From contig NC_135222.1 in the NCBI RefSeq assembly GCF_052324685.1, forward strand, positions 8,047,373 to 8,111,372: DNA of 64,000 nt, in the 5' to 3' direction. A program made the position numbers and the translations under genes. Positions within the stretch are counted from its first letter, which is position 1; every line of letters begins with the position of its first letter. Positions 1 through 13,472 of the stretch are shown here, in pieces. Origin of the DNA: Brachyhypopomus gauderio. Lineage: Eukaryota > Chordata > Actinopteri > Gymnotiformes > Hypopomidae. The notes under the pieces are model-generated. The model was not told where the DNA came from. It saw only the letters and a program-made list of their open reading frames with translations, and ran no database searches.

Positions 1-426
1 CCCTCGCCCCACCCTCACTGCTTAGTCAACGCGTTAACCCCTGACTCCTCCCCAATGCCTCGGATCAAGTTCCTTCAGCCTCGCCCTCGGTTCAGGGCAC
101 AAGTGTCAAAGTCGAGAGAAGTCTCCCTAACAGGTTCAACAGACGCTAGGACACCTGATCTGCTTCTATAAATCACCTACTTCTGGGGAAGTGCACCCCC
201 AGTGCAGCTGAGCTCTGCTGCTGAAATGAGACTCTGCACACTTTGCTCAGATGTCATTCCACTCTGACAGCCCCACAACAGCTAAAAATAAACGATTCAC
301 CAAGGGGACCCAGTAATGAGACCAGAGTCAGAGCATTTTTGGACAGTCCTGAATACATGTACAGGAACGTACACACACACATACACAAAAAATACCTTCC
401 CCCTGCTGCACATAAGCCCTCGTACA

Positions 427-480
<54 letters not shown>

Positions 481-1278
481 AAAAGAACGTTTGGATAGAC
501 ACTAATGCATTCAAAAGTCCCCCTCTCGACATTGAGTCTAAAATACCTCAGTGTACCAATGTCTGCTTACAGTCCTGCTGCAAAAAGGTGTGTAGATGAT
601 TCTGAGTTCTGGAATGTTCCTACACCGGTCACCAACGTCAGTAATGACCGCATTTCGTTCTTTGTGTTGCCTAAACACGCTCACGATCACACACACAGAT
701 ATACACAGATACATACTCACACAAAAGCCCTCTTCCCTACATCTATATTTAACCTCATCCTACACGGCTCTCTGCCGCCCGACACCCACATCTCTCTGTA
801 GAGAGGCATGACTGTGATGGCTGCCCCACACTCTACAATATATTACAGCCAGTACTCTCTGTGTGACATACAAGCCAGTGATCCATATACCATTATGGGG
901 GGCATACAATCTTCCCTAATGTCACCGTCACCACTAGCTAATATTATTTATTCAGTATGTCAAAGGTCATGATTGCTGAAGTGCTGAATCATTGTGTTAT
1001 GTAACTTTTGAAAGTGCTTAGTACCATGTGAGAAGGTTGCCCCTTGTTTATGTGTGTGTGTGTTTGTAAATGGCTCTGGCTGTGTGTCTGAGAACAAGAA
1101 TAAAAGTGCTGCCTCACAAACAAATTCCTTTGTTGACAACTCTGTCATTGTGGCATACCAATATCTGGCATACCAAAATCTCAGCGGATCAGAACTGAAC
1201 TTTCCAGAAACAGGTGTTACCAAAAACCTTGGTAAGCTATCTGCCCTGAAATAACACCAGTCATGAAAATATCTCGCA

Positions 1279-1330
<52 letters not shown>

Positions 1331-2568
1331 GTACACCCACATACACTCACATACTCTGTCTGGCTCTTGGCAGGGCGCCTGCTGGATTTGAACATTCACT
1401 TGTGCAGAAACGCCCCCCCCTCCCATCCCAGCATATCCTGCTTGGCTCCTCCAGCAACTTTCCATGCTGCATGACACAGGATCATTTTCTTCCCACAAAC
1501 TCCAGCCAGCCTGCTGGTGGAGGAGGGGGTGGGGAGACACACTGTCTTCTCTATTAGTACTATAACTGAATACCAGATGTGCACACAAACAAAAGACAGT
1601 GTAGGACAGGGAAAAGAGAGAGAGAAAGAGGGAGAGAAAGAAAAGAGAAAGAGAAGCAGGGAGAGAGCGAGAGAGAGAGAGCCCAATTCACGTGTCCTCT
1701 CTCCACGTCGTCAGCAGCATGTTATTAACATTTTTCTGTTTGAGAACATGGGAGGCGGAGTATGCCATGCGTTTTGGGACACAGGCCAGAACATTCTTTA
1801 GAGCAGCAGTCATAGCCGGCATGTGTCTGGTTGTGGACAGGATGTTAGTCACTCCAGTTTTAGCTTGCCTGTGTTTTTCATGGATAATTTGCCCAAGCAG
1901 CAGTTGCAGACCCCTAAAACATCCAGTAAAGGTGTTCCGTATAAAAGGAGCACAACATATTCAGTACTAACAGTGCAGCCTTAACGTAACTGGACACTTA
2001 CATAATTTCTATATTTTTGCCTATGTACTCGATGACATTGGATATGAAACAAAACACTGACTGTCTCATGGGTATCTACATCTGTATTAGATGAAATAGT
2101 CCAGACCCGAAACTATCCTACATCCTATTATTTCATTGGTACCATAAATAATTCTCAAATAAAATCATCAGTCATCTTCAGTAAATGAAAGCTATGCTTA
2201 CTGGTTCAGGTAGGGTTACTGACACAGTTGTGTCCATTGCAATGTTTGCCCAACATGGTATTGTTGTCTACTTTTAGTCAATTGTTCTAATTGCCTGGAT
2301 GGTATGAAGCACCATGCTGTGAGTCCTGTGGCATGTAGTTGGATCCGAGCAGCGTAAACCCATTGCTACCGCCACAGGTTGCATTGGGATATTATCAGTA
2401 AAGATGCACTGACCAGTTGCATTGGCAGCTGTGTATACCAGTGTTACGAGTAGATTCTTCCTCCATCTCCATCTCAGCTGTGTACTCACCTGTAAGTTTT
2501 GGTGTACTTTTTAAAGGCAAATGGTAGCTTGGCCTTTCTGTTTTGGAGGTGTTCAATACTGGTGATCG
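1..2568. other. gene-free region with CA repeats
   Basis: No coding exon is recognisable here. The longer open frames run through CA/GT repeats and translate to His-Thr or Cys-Val strings. The clear simple repeats are (CA)n at 428-478 and 1280-1326. Position 1610-1682 is a GA-rich purine tract. The rest is unique-looking AT/GC-mixed sequence with no motif I can name. Confidence 0.7.
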
Positions 2569-2694
2569 TACTGGTGTACCATCTTGTGGTAGGGTAGTCT
2601 GTGTTCCTACTGGTGTACCATCTTATGCTAGGGTATTCAGTGGTCATACTGGCGTACCATCTTGTGGTAGGGTACTCTGTGGTCTTACTGGTCC
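2569..2694. repeat. 39-bp minisatellite, three units plus a partial
   Basis: Three direct copies of a 39-bp unit start at 2569, 2608 and 2647, and a 9-bp partial copy starts at 2686. Each unit begins TACTGGYGTACCATCTT. Copies differ at a few positions. Because 39 is a multiple of three, one minus-strand frame stays open through the array as a 13-residue peptide repeat. No flanking domain supports a protein. Confidence 0.85.
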
Positions 2695-3933
2695 TTTTGG
2701 AAGCCTTTCTCACTTTTGAGCGAGCACCCTACTGAGCACCCCTGCAATGGGTGAGACAAATGAGGACCGGATTTTGGTTGGCTTAATATAGAGGGAAATA
2801 TCTTCAAACTGAAACTGACATCAAGAACTCTAACCATCTTTATCATGTCATGTCCAGTGTCCTAGAGTGCATAGCCAAATATCCTAAAATTGTGTCTCTG
2901 TTGAGTTAGTCATGTACCACTCTATAGGGGTATCTGCCAGGGACATTACACAAAGGATACAGCCTGCTTTTGTCATGCTTTACTCTTTGGCCAAATCCAG
3001 GGTAGATTTCTCAGAATCCTCAGTCTTTCTATGATAATTAAATAATCACACCAACACATTCTGACACAGAAGTCCGAAATGATACGAATGAACAAAGCAT
3101 GACTGGGCAGACAGAGTAGAAAATATGGAGAATGATGAGAGAGAGGGAAAGAATGATGGTCTTTGATCTTCAGGGACACAGGCAGATTATTCATCATGAA
3201 GAGGTTATGTACGACGACTGAGTTATAAGTTCACCTCAGTTGGGTCCACCTCTTGTCTGCTCCCCACCCCATCACTCATTCCTCTTCCTATTTTGTGCCT
3301 TACAGTAAGTATCCCTCTTCGCCCAATTGGAGTGCATCGCCGAATACCACCTTAATTGGAGGATGTGTTTTTCCATGGCTAAAAGAGGAGAGGCTAGTGT
3401 TTGTACTGTATGTGGTTTTTTGCCAGGAAAATCGTCCAACTCTAATTGCTCCCAGATCGAAACTGGAAAGCAGGCCAATGTGACGAGCAAGAGCGAAGCC
3501 AAGCCAACGTGGAGGAGGTACTGCGAAGAAATCTCCCCCAGCGAACGCTCGGAGAGAAAACACAAGTCAGCCCGTGTTGAGACTTGTCGGAAGTGCGATT
3601 GACAACAGCACTCCGGCTTGGCGGCACCGGGGTTTGACGAACCAACGCACAAGATCCTGCAACAGGGCCAAAACGCTTTGGCCACAGCTGCTGCTGGAAG
3701 GGTTCTCGTCAAAGCCTGACGTGCTCTTCTGTTTGCCTTTGTGCTGCGTGCAGAGACCGCCTTTTCTTGATCGCATCAACTCGTCAGCTGATCCCAATCC
3801 TCTGCTCCCTCGGCAATGTCTGTCGCGCGCACAAAAGCCTCTTCTGTCCCCCCCCCCACAAACCAACCCCGCCCATCTCCTGTGTGCATTCGTTCACTCC
3901 CTTTTTTTCTGTTGGGATTTGTTTTTGAGTGTG

Positions 3934-3972
<39 letters not shown>

Positions 3973-6900
3973 ATGTGTGTATGTTCTTTTGTTTTTGTTC
4001 CTCTTTGCCCGTCTCGTTTTTCTCTCCCTCCCTCCCTCCCTCCCTCTCTCTCTCCCTCCCTCCTTCACTCGCTGCTTGTTCCAGTTTTTCTGCACATTTG
4101 ATGCCGTTCCAGCAAGCGAAAGAAAACATTCTGACGAGCCCGAGCACTAGCTGTCTCGGTTTTTTTTTTTACGTCCGACGCAGAAAAAAAGGAAGACTCA
4201 TTTTCATTTTACAGAAGAAGAGAAATAAAGAAAGAAAACGGGTATGAGGAAGACAGAGTCTGTGTTTTCTGATGATTTCATCCATCACATGAACTGCAGC
4301 CTGCTGAGATTTCTGCAGGCCCCCTTTTGACATTGCAGGCTAAAAATAGAACCGAGTGTCTGTGTGGCAGGACGAGAGGGCATTAATCATGCAGTGGAAG
4401 AATACACTCCTCCGGTTACTTCTCAATCAACCTCCCTTTGCTCTGGAAACCCTCACTACTCCAAGCAAGTGGAGAAAGGGGGGTGGGGGGGGGAGTTGCT
4501 ACGCATGCCAGTCTGAGGTTGCAAAAATAGAAATCAATCAAAAGTGGTCACACATCTCATAGCATGTGAATCGAGCCGCGCAGACTCGACCTTCAAGAGC
4601 GGGGGCGTTTCTCAGAAGTAAGGGTGTACGTGCCCCCCCCCACCACCACCACCACCATCACCACCCTCCACCCCACCCGCTTGGATAACGAGGGCGCTGG
4701 GCTTCAGCTGTGTCCTATTAAACCCTCAGACCGAACGTTCGAGTCCCTGTGAGATCAAAGACGGAGCCGTGGGGCTTGGAGAAAGAGAAAAAGAGAAGGA
4801 GAGAGGGGGAGAGAGAGGGAGAGAGAACGGAGGGGGGGGAGGTGAAGGAGAAGGAGAGAGAGTCTGCAGCTTCAATGGAGATCAGCTGTTGCTTGCCTAT
4901 TGCACTATCGTTTGAGGATGCATGAGAGAGGACTTGCGCACTTTCTGAAATATATATGAAGATGATTCCACAGACCTGCAGGCTGTGAATGAATGCTGAA
5001 CGCAGTATGAGATATATATTTTTCACAGCTCACTGAGAGAGAGAGTGGAGAGTCATCTTCAAAATCAATAGTTACAACCCCTTGTTAAAGATAAGACACT
5101 GGAAGAGAAAGAAATATGTGACTGGCATAAAGGACAAAAACGTTTAATCCAAATACAGCTGACTTTGAAACTGAGTCAAATGACTTTTTTCTGTACAGAA
5201 TTGTTTGGCCAACTAAGGGCTCAGTTTGACCAGGACTCTCAAGGAGGAACAATACAACAAATGTTGGAAGCCCCATGACTCCAACCAAAATAGCCCTGAC
5301 CATAAATCCTGTTCTGCATTCCTTTCTCCTTTTTTCCCATTTTTTTCCGAAAGCTCTTGTCCTTGTTCCCTATCAGCTGTGACCTGTTTATGCCTCTGTG
5401 ATGCAGCCTTCCATCAGAGGACTGTCAAGAGAGAAAGGGAGCAAAACACAGACCTAAAGAAAGAGTAATGAAGGGGCGTGTAGAAAAGATAGACAACTAA
5501 ATAAGGTGTCGTGGGGAGTTATATATGATGACAGACAAGAGTGAGACAGCGAGAGAGACAGGAAGGGAGAGAGAAATTCTCCTTTCGAGAGTCATAGGTT
5601 CAATTATCGCCGTTCTCTGCCTCAGGTCAACCCCTTTGTCTCGTGCTGGCTTTCTCGCTGAGGCGATTAAATCACAGAGTCTGCAGTCATCCTTCATTCA
5701 AACGGAAAAAGTCAAACTTGTCTGATCGATGTACGCGCCGCCTCCCCTTCTCACGGCCTTAATCTCTTTCCCCCTCGGGCGCCACCTGACACGCCCTCAA
5801 CGTGCTGTCACAGAACCCGGAACTCGCAACAAACGCTCCTGCAGCCAGCCGTTCACGCAGAACCGGCACAACGCCATATTTCAGCGTCTGTAAGGCCGTA
5901 GTGCCTTACCCACTGCTTACGCCGTAAGACACCGTAAGGGGTTAGACCCCATTTCAACCTCATTACAGTTTGAATACATCTTTGGTTATGATTTTCACAC
6001 TAAAAAGGAGGTGGGTGATGGGACTTGTATTTTGGGTGGGCTTGTCCTTATTGCCGACAAGTCGTATCTTGACTGAAGTCATGGCCAGTACTCTGAACCT
6101 CAATACGCCAAGAGTATGGACTTTGTCTCTCTAGCAGCCCATTTATAATACATGCACTTGCCTTTGTTGACCGATGGCCAGTGAACACAGGAACCATTCA
6201 CCAGGTGCTGAGGATGTGCCGGAGTTTATTTTCTTCCTGACTGAGCACCAAGGCCAAAGGTCAAGTGTTGGCACGGACACGCTTTATCCAAAATTGGACA
6301 AGATGGGTTGTATGATGTCCACAGCTACAGTATTTTGTTCCGCCAACAATAGATTGACACTGAATTGTCTTAAAATGTCACAAGAGTGGTTTACAAGTAA
6401 TTTGATCTTCAAACCCTACAGCAATTCCGAATTTTAGACGGCTTAAAAGCTTCATACTGCACATTAACTGAGAGTACCGTCTAGAGACATCATCGGCAAA
6501 TGTGACGTTTAAATGTTTTGATTTTAAAAGACCAATTAATTGCTTACTGCCCTTGGTTTATATGCCACAGCCATAAACTCTAACCATACATCTACAGCAA
6601 CCGATTCATAAAGTGGCTGCTATGCGGAAAATGTAAAAACAAGGAGAGGGAAAAGGGGTGGTAGTAAAAGTAGGCTGAGCGGAGTAGCAGAAGAGGGGGG
6701 TGGTTTGTGGGACTGACCTTGCCAAGGCTGACCACTTACAGGGCTTTAATGCTCCCGGCTGGCCACACCCATGCCCCCCCCCCCCCTTTAATGGACACAC
6801 CCATGCCTCCTCTGCAAAGCACAGAGGAGGCTGTAGTGCATAGAACTGCTGTGCTTATGAAAACACTGGGGGAGGGGGGGTTGTGCAACACTTGTCAGGT

Positions 6901-8520
6901 GGAGCCCACAGAAAGGGCTGTTACACATTAACAAATGAGGTCAAGAAACAGTTCCTCTGCTGTTCCCTCCCACATTTTCTCTTTCTCTCTCCCTCTCTCT
7001 CTCTCTCTCTTTTACTCTTCCCTTCTTTCTTTGGTTTGTGCTCCCCCACCCCCCACCACATAGGAAGTGAGACTGGGAGGAATATTTCATTACAAAGCAT
7101 TCATTTTACACATCGGGGGGTGAAGGGAAAGGGCCCCTTCAACACCTCCACCCACCCTCCACCCACCCACCCTTCAGGACGGGACTCCACGTGCCACGTG
7201 CAGTAGAAGAAAACAGGTCTCTGTCTTAAAAGCCTCCTTCAAAAAAGAAAATGGCACTTGCACAAAGGAAAGCAGAAAGGATGCAAGGGATCCACTTTAA
7301 AGAGCAAATCTCTACCATCAGGCTTCCTGTAACAGGAGCCCCAGTTCAAAGTTGCTACTGGGCAGAGGAGAACAAGACTGGATTTGAAAATGTCCTTGGC
7401 TAAAATTTCACTTTGTTTTCCAATACTGACCCCCCCCCCCCCATCTCTCTTTTTAACTTAGCCTACATTCACAGAATATGTGTCATTTTCTTTGGAAGAT
7501 GATTAATTAAAGCCTTTATTCAATAGACAGCTTGTCACTGAGCATAGGAGAACAAGTGTATCGGCTCAGTGCGAGAAAATACGTTGCAGTCAGCCAACCA
7601 CGACTGCACGGGAGGTGAGTGAGAAATGTCTGAAACTGTGTGGACAAACCTGAGTGGGAATCTCTGATATTTATGTCACCAGATTTACCTGTCCGGGTCT
7701 GTTTCCTTTGTTAACTCAGACTTCAAACTCATTCACTTCATTCTCGCATCGTAAAGGATTATTTATTTTGATTTCATATGGCATACCCTGTATGATCCCT
7801 GTTTCATCCTTTCTGGAACATTCTAACAATAAAAATAACAAGTTTGTTTCAGCTTTTCAGAAGCATACTGTATTCTTTTTTGCTGATTTTCACTCAGTGT
7901 TTTCTTCCTTGTTTTATAGGACATATTATTAATCCCTTAAACCCAAAATATCCTTTAGCCCTAAAGACAGGCGAGCCAGGTTTGCCTGTAGCCAGCTCCA
8001 CTATGTTGTCAGCCAACCACATCCTCTGCTTCTCCACAGTAGCAGGCCAATGAACGGCTGTTTCTGGGTCTGGGCTTGTGCCTGGTTTCCCCCCTGCCTG
8101 CAAACTGACGTGGCACCTCCGCACACCCTCTGTTTACTCTTCCAGCAGGTAACTAGGCAACGGAGCCCCCCCCCCCCCCCCATTACACGTTCCAGCTTCG
8201 GAGAGGGTGTGATCGCTATATTTGGTGCGACATAAAAACCTTTTCTTCAGATAAAGGCCTCCAGTCAACAGGACGCATGTTCCTTTCTTGGTGCTGGTGT
8301 GTCTGTGATTGATGGCAGAAGGCCTTCGCCTGTTTTCTGTCTAATTATAGTCAGTGCGACTGCTGGATATATCTACCCCCCCCCCCCCCCCACACACACA
8401 CACACACACACACACCATTCCCCCCTTACTACCTTTCACGTTTGCCCCTTTTTTCTCTCAATCTGAAATAGCAGAGTCTAGAATGAGAGCTGAGCTGGGA
8501 TGTTTTGCTTTTCCCCCTAC

Positions 8521-8595
<75 letters not shown>

Positions 8596-11080
8596 ATATT
8601 TGCTCAAGGCAAGCGTGTAGTGCACCAGCCGTAAAGGCCTTGCAGGATTTCCACAGATCCCCGAGGCAGACTGGCTTAAAGTGCTGACGTGGCAAACACG
8701 ATCCTCCAACTTCCGCCCCCATTTGAGGCCGACACCACATGCTTAGCTCATGGCATATTTGTCGACCTTCTGAGCTGCATTTGAATGCGAAACCGCCAAT
8801 CAGAGGAGATCATTCCAGGCCCAAAGTGAAACAGTTGCTCACATCACCCCTCTGCAGTTCACTTCTGGCGTGGTGTCTAGCTGTGCTCTTGGGCATCCTG
8901 CTATGTCTGTCACAAGTAAATGATCATTTCAAACCTTCAACTGCACATATAACACAAAAAAACTCACATGCAATTTTTTTTTAATCTAATGCACTAATGC
9001 ATATTCACAAAAGAATAATGTCATTCTTTATCATTAATGTATACATGCAGGTACCAGTGTAAAGTGACAAATTGTGAGTTGCGATTATAGTTTATTTTCC
9101 CGTGCTAGGATTTATGCTTCTTAAATGATTGGTAATTCTACTTGATTGTTCCTTCAGTTCATTGACCTTAAAGATTTTGATCAGCATTTCACCACTATTT
9201 TACTGCTCATTTCAGGCCTTCATATGATCATGCTATTAAGGACTTTCACTTTTGCTCAAATATATGTGTGATGGCCAAAAATGTAGAGCAACTTCAGAAA
9301 CATCTTTTTTTTTTTTTTTTTTTTACTTAAAGGTCTAAATGATTCATAGTCCAGCTCAAGCCAGTTCACAATGAAAGCAGGGCAGCTTTTTCCAAAAACC
9401 TATTCTAGTTTCTAGTTGCTGTCGTTCACCCCCAAACAGCAGGCTATTCACTAACCTTTCCAGCACTGATAAACCGATACGCCTAAAGGTGTACATTTCC
9501 TTTTTGGCGGATTGAAAGAAAACAGTCTATAAATCATGAAGGCTATGTGCCAAACGATGTGTTAACTGTCTCGTGACGGCTGAATTTTGGTTTTTCTCCC
9601 TTCTTCTTTTTTCTTTTACAAAAATTCGACACTAACTAGCTAGGGTGGGACAGCTGTGCAAACAAAAGACAGAAAGAGCCTAAGCCTTTTCTGACTGCTA
9701 CGTAATTTGAGCAAACCTATTAATCTCCGACGACCGGCTTCTCCCCTCCGGGTGCTGAGTTTCGGTGACGGATGAAAAGAAAGGAGTCGGCGCGGCTGGA
9801 ATTTGAAGCAGAACTGCGCCAACAGAACAGATGAGCGAGCGGCCATGTACCAGGAACGCAAAACTGACAACAACCGCAGGACCGCAGTTAGGAATCACCA
9901 TTTGAATGTTTGTTTTGATTTTCTTGGTTTGCCTTATATAGGCCTACCCTGCATCTGATCCTTGTGGACTTGACATGCACAGTTGATATTAAAAAACGGG
10001 GTAAAATAAATTGCAGAGTATAATAACCTCTTCAGTTATAATATGCAGCTAAGATTCCCTTAGTGTCTTCGTGGTCTACTTGAGGGAGGGAGGAATGTTT
10101 TTACCAATTACAGTTTTACCATCGATTAAAAAAATAGTGACCATGTGCAATTAAAGAGTTAACTGGAGCCTTGCTGCTCATCTGAATGGCGACTACATGT
10201 GGATTCTAAGCGGAACAGAGGCATCCATTCATTTCTGTCCTGTGTGTGATCAACCTTGAACAGCAGCAGGCGTGTTGGCCTCAAAGCCCCTGATTGAGGA
10301 GAAACAGGACGGTGACTCAGGAATTCCACCAGGGCGACCACGTGATCCGGCGCGTTTTCTTAAGCTGAACCAGAGTGCAGGGTCGTTTCTTTTAACCCGT
10401 GCATAAAGTTGTGTCTATGTCTATGACTTCTTTTCAGAGGCGTTAATGTATTCAATCTCGTCGCAGACCAGATTACCACACACACACACACACACACAAT
10501 TTTCAAGCCTGGTTGGCACCTTTTTTCGCTCAATCTTAAAGAATTGATCTATAACATATTGATTGTGCAATCCCCCCCGTCAGTAATATGTAATAATATC
10601 ATGTCTATAAATATAAAAAGGGGTGCAAAGGAACTCTAAACTCTATTCACCGAAAAAGGCCAAAGCACAGATTGTTGACGAGCCCTTAACCCATGGCAGT
10701 AAGCGTAAAACTAGACACCACAAGTGTCAGATTGCATACCGCATTAAAGTTCTTCCACATGGGACTTGAAAACAATGAAACACAAGTCACAACTCGCTGT
10801 CAGAGACACACACACACACACACACACACACAAATAACAAACTCACTACAGAACCTCAGATTAGCACACATATCCCCATAAAGAATTGAGTTAATAAGAG
10901 TGATTAGGCCACTACACTGCTGACATACACTAGACAAAATGTCTCACTCTCAGTCTCGTCTGCTTTCCCTCCCACCGCGTCCCATTTTGTTCTTGTAGAG
11001 TCAGTTGCATCACCCTCTCGTGTGATTCACAGGAGGGAGCGACCGCCTTGGAGAATAATGTAACAAGAAGCGGACCATGG
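2695..11080. other. gene-free region downstream of irf2bp2
   Basis: No exon with both splice signals and recognisable protein similarity was found. Simple repeats: (GT)n 3937-3970, CCCT-rich 4023-4070, CCA-rich 4640-4674, CT-rich 6975-7012, poly-C at 6774-6786, 7430-7442 and 8166-8181, a poly-C/(CA)n compound at 8376-8415, (GT)n 8527-8594, poly-T 9305-9324, (CA)n 10477-10498 and 10807-10831. Short CpG-richer patches lie at 3440-3840 and 5720-5950. I assign them no function. Confidence 0.6.
8376..8594. repeat. poly-C/(CA)n and (GT)n microsatellite pair
   Basis: A 16-base C run at 8376-8391 continues directly into (CA)n to 8415. A (GT)n array of about 68 bp follows at 8527-8594. The CA and GT arrays are about 110 bp apart in inverted orientation, so single strands could pair as an imperfect hairpin. 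The repeats are read directly; any structural effect is inference. Confidence 0.9.
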
Positions 11081-11411
11081 ACACCTCAGGTTGTTATTAC
11101 AAGGTCAAAAATTGTATTTGGCAATTTTAAACAAGTGCATACAAGTACAGCTAGAAGCATTTCAGTATTCGCCAAGTGCTCAGAGTAGTTTAGTCACATT
11201 CTATGTTTAAACATGGACTGCCACCAGTTCTAATAGTACATTGATAATTGGCGTTGAACAACAACTGAAAAAAGGGGCAAAAGTAGTCTGTTATAATGTG
11301 TACATACCTCTTCATCTTCAACAAAAAAAAAAGAAAAAGAAACAATGTATTCAAAAAAGGAAAAAAATTTATACAGCCATGTTTACGAAGTGTACACTTT
11401 CCTTGTGTCCA

Positions 11412-11419
11412 TATGTACA
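11412..11419 (-). promoter_or_regulatory. irf2bp2: Pumilio-type element in irf2bp2 3' UTR
   Basis: The minus strand reads TGTACATA, which fits the Pumilio recognition element UGUANAUA. It lies about 145 nt after the stop codon, downstream of the first AATAAA, so only the longer 3' UTR form would carry it. The match is exact but short and could occur by chance. Confidence 0.35.
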
Positions 11420-11456
11420 TGTCCAATAATTTCGGTTTGGATGGTATGCAATTTGA

Positions 11457-11462
11457 TTTATT
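11457..11462 (-). terminator. irf2bp2: irf2bp2 polyadenylation signal (proximal)
   Basis: AATAAA on the minus strand, about 100 nt downstream of the irf2bp2 stop codon. It is a canonical hexamer in the expected orientation. Whether it is used is not shown. Confidence 0.45.
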
Positions 11463-11562
11463 TATAGTCATCTGAAATCTATATGCATGTATTTTTCATT
11501 TGTTGTTTTGGAAAAACAAAAAGTAACCAAAAAAAAGAGCAAAACACAAAACTGTGGAAAAA

Positions 11563-13472
11563 TCAAGGGTCTCTCTCCTTTTTTACTTTCACGTCTCCTG
11601 CCAGGATGGTGGCTATTTCTCCCTGCATGAAGGCCCAGGGCACGTTGGAGCCCACCAGGGGGCACTTCTCGCCACTGGGGCAGTACACCTCGCCCGTGGC
11701 GCCCTGCTGCTTGATGCTCTCGCGTGAGCAGGGGAAACAGAACTTGTGCGAGGGGACCGAGGGGCACTGGACGAAATGTGTGTCCTCCAGACGCTCGTGG
11801 CACAACGTGCAGCAGAGTGGGGTGCTGCCGGGGGGCACCGACGAGTCCGGAATGCTCTGCGGGTGCCCGGCCTGCGGGTCTACGCCCGGCACGTGCCCGG
11901 TGGCTACGCCCGCCCCGGCGGTGCCCGCCACCCCTCCGCCCATCACGTCCCTTTGGGTCAGCCGGCGCTGGCCGGCCGAGGAGGGCGACAGGGGGCTGCC
12001 GCTGTTGCGACGCCCGGCCGCGGTGGTCGAGTGCACCTGGTTGGCGTCCTTGGGCGAGCCGGTACCGGCACCCGCGTTGTCCGCCGCGAGGATGAGGGCG
12101 GCCATGGGCGACTGGCCGTTCTGCGTGGCGGTGGCCGCCTCCGGGGGGGTGGTGCGGGAGTGCGGGGAGATGGTGGAGGGGGGAGCGGCCGCGTAGCTGG
12201 GCAGGGCGGCAGAGGGCATCTTCAGGACTTCAGATGGAGAAGGGAGCCAGGGCTGACCCTCGCCGTTCAGCTTGGCCACGGTGCCTTCCGCTTCTGGCTC
12301 AGGTGAGGCTTTCCTCTTCATGCTTCGAGGTTGCTTGCCTGCACAGGGTGGTGTGGGGGTGGGGGAATCGCAAGGGTTGGGGGGGTGGAGAAAGTTAAAC
12401 ATGCAAGTCAGAAATAAGGACAAAAAACAGATGCAGCAAAAAAAAAAAAAAAAAAAAAGAGCCCTTTCACTCTTCAAAAACTAAGCATGACCTGTTGTTG
12501 GCACTGTTTGACAATTTTTTGCCAAGAGCCCCACACACAATATGCCATGTGAAGGCGCACAGAAATGTGCACTGAACTTCTCAATTCGGAAGTAACTGCC
12601 GACATTTACATGAGCTTGTTTAAAGCGAAAGAAAAAAAAAGTTAGCGGTAAACTGTCTGTTTAAAATGTTTCGCAAAGCCGTCGTTACCTGTTTTTGAAG
12701 AAGTTGAACTCGTTTCGTATCCCATCCTGTGCTGCATGGCAGCGTGCTCTTTTTTGAACCTGTTGTCGAGAGTGTGCAGCGCCATGAGGTCCCGCACCGT
12801 CTTCCCCTTGCCCATCCACTCCTCTGCTCGTTTGTGACTCTCGCTAATGTCAGACATGCTATCTGCTCGATGCTTGTCTTTCATGTCGTCTGAACGTTTC
12901 CCGCCGTGATCGGTCAGGCTGGGCGCACTCAGGGCGCTCGGTATCCCCATCTGAGGAGGTCGGCCATTGAGTGCATGCACAGGCGGCAAGGTTCCGTTCA
13001 CCAAAGGCACCAAATTTGGGGGAACGGTGCTAGTCCTGCGCGGGTTGGGGCTCTGGCGATTCAGCTCTGGCGGGTCGTCGGGTTTTGGAAATCCGTTCGG
13101 AACGGGGATACCATTTGCCTGCCTCCCTGGCTGATACTCGGGACCCAGCCTAGGCGGTCTGTCGGGGGCTAGAGGATACCGATCCAGGGGCTGCGGAGGG
13201 CGCGATCCGGGATCTCCAGCCGTGTGGTTGATGGGCTGAATTTCCTTTCCCGATTTACCTGGTCCCGGAGACCTACCCTCCTGGAAACCGTGAGCCCGTT
13301 TAAGTTGCCGGGCAGTCTCAATAACAAATTCGATTCGGTCAGCTCCCTCGTAGTTGACACATCCCCTGCAAACAGGTTCTGTAAAATCCCAAATCATAGC
13401 CCACGGCATGCGGGGCAAGTCACACAAATAACACGACTGCCTTCTCGAGGCAGCGACCGCCGCGGAGGACAT
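11563..13472 (-). CDS. irf2bp2: interferon regulatory factor 2-binding protein 2 (IRF2BP2)
   Basis: A nuclear corepressor that binds IRF2 and other transcription factors. Two coding exons are seen: 13472-12689 and 12338-11563, joined by a 350-bp intron (donor ACAG|GTAACG, acceptor TGTGCAG|GCAAG). They give 519 residues; human IRF2BP2 has 587. The N-terminal IRF2BP zinc finger has Cys14, Cys17, Cys35 and Cys38 in the block [20 protein letters not shown]. The middle is Pro/Ser-rich and carries an [12 protein letters not shown] nuclear-localisation block shortly after the exon junction. The C-terminal C3HC4 RING-like domain occupies residues 437-519 and is nearly identical to the mammalian one, ending KVKKERDP. 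The ATG at 13472 is the first in-frame ATG and has G at -3. The open frame continues upstream but contains only a GTG. IRF2BPL and IRF2BP1 share both end domains. The middle region and the tomm20/tbce/nid1 neighbourhood point to IRF2BP2, though which teleost duplicate (a or b) is unknown. Confidence 0.95.

Larger units (their letters stand above)
11090..11562 (-). other. irf2bp2: irf2bp2 3' UTR (predicted)
   Basis: This is the sequence immediately downstream of the irf2bp2 stop codon, reading leftwards. It is AT-rich and ORF-free, with A/T homopolymer stretches. A canonical AATAAA reads on the minus strand at 11457-11462 and could end a short 3' UTR. The family usually has a longer one, so transcripts may run to around 11.1 kb, where I see no canonical signal. 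The 3' boundary is a guess. Confidence 0.45.

Noticed and set aside
243-599. Open frames rich in His-Thr or Cys-Val repeats here and at many other CA/GT tracts (for example 3776-4147, 8354-8740, 25249-25830, 57904-58323)
   Set aside because: They are translations of dinucleotide microsatellites. Only the 57904-58323 frame contains a real exon (nid1, 58181-57966).
2274-2489. Minus-strand 71-codon frame beside the minisatellite
   Set aside because: No recognisable domain, no supporting splice partners, and no ATG context that stands out.
4735-4752. tRNA B-box-like GTTCGAGTCCC
   Set aside because: No matching A box or cloverleaf stems upstream at tRNA spacing.
11483-12306. Plus-strand open frames of up to 237 codons across irf2bp2
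   Set aside because: They are antisense shadows of the GC-rich irf2bp2 second exon.
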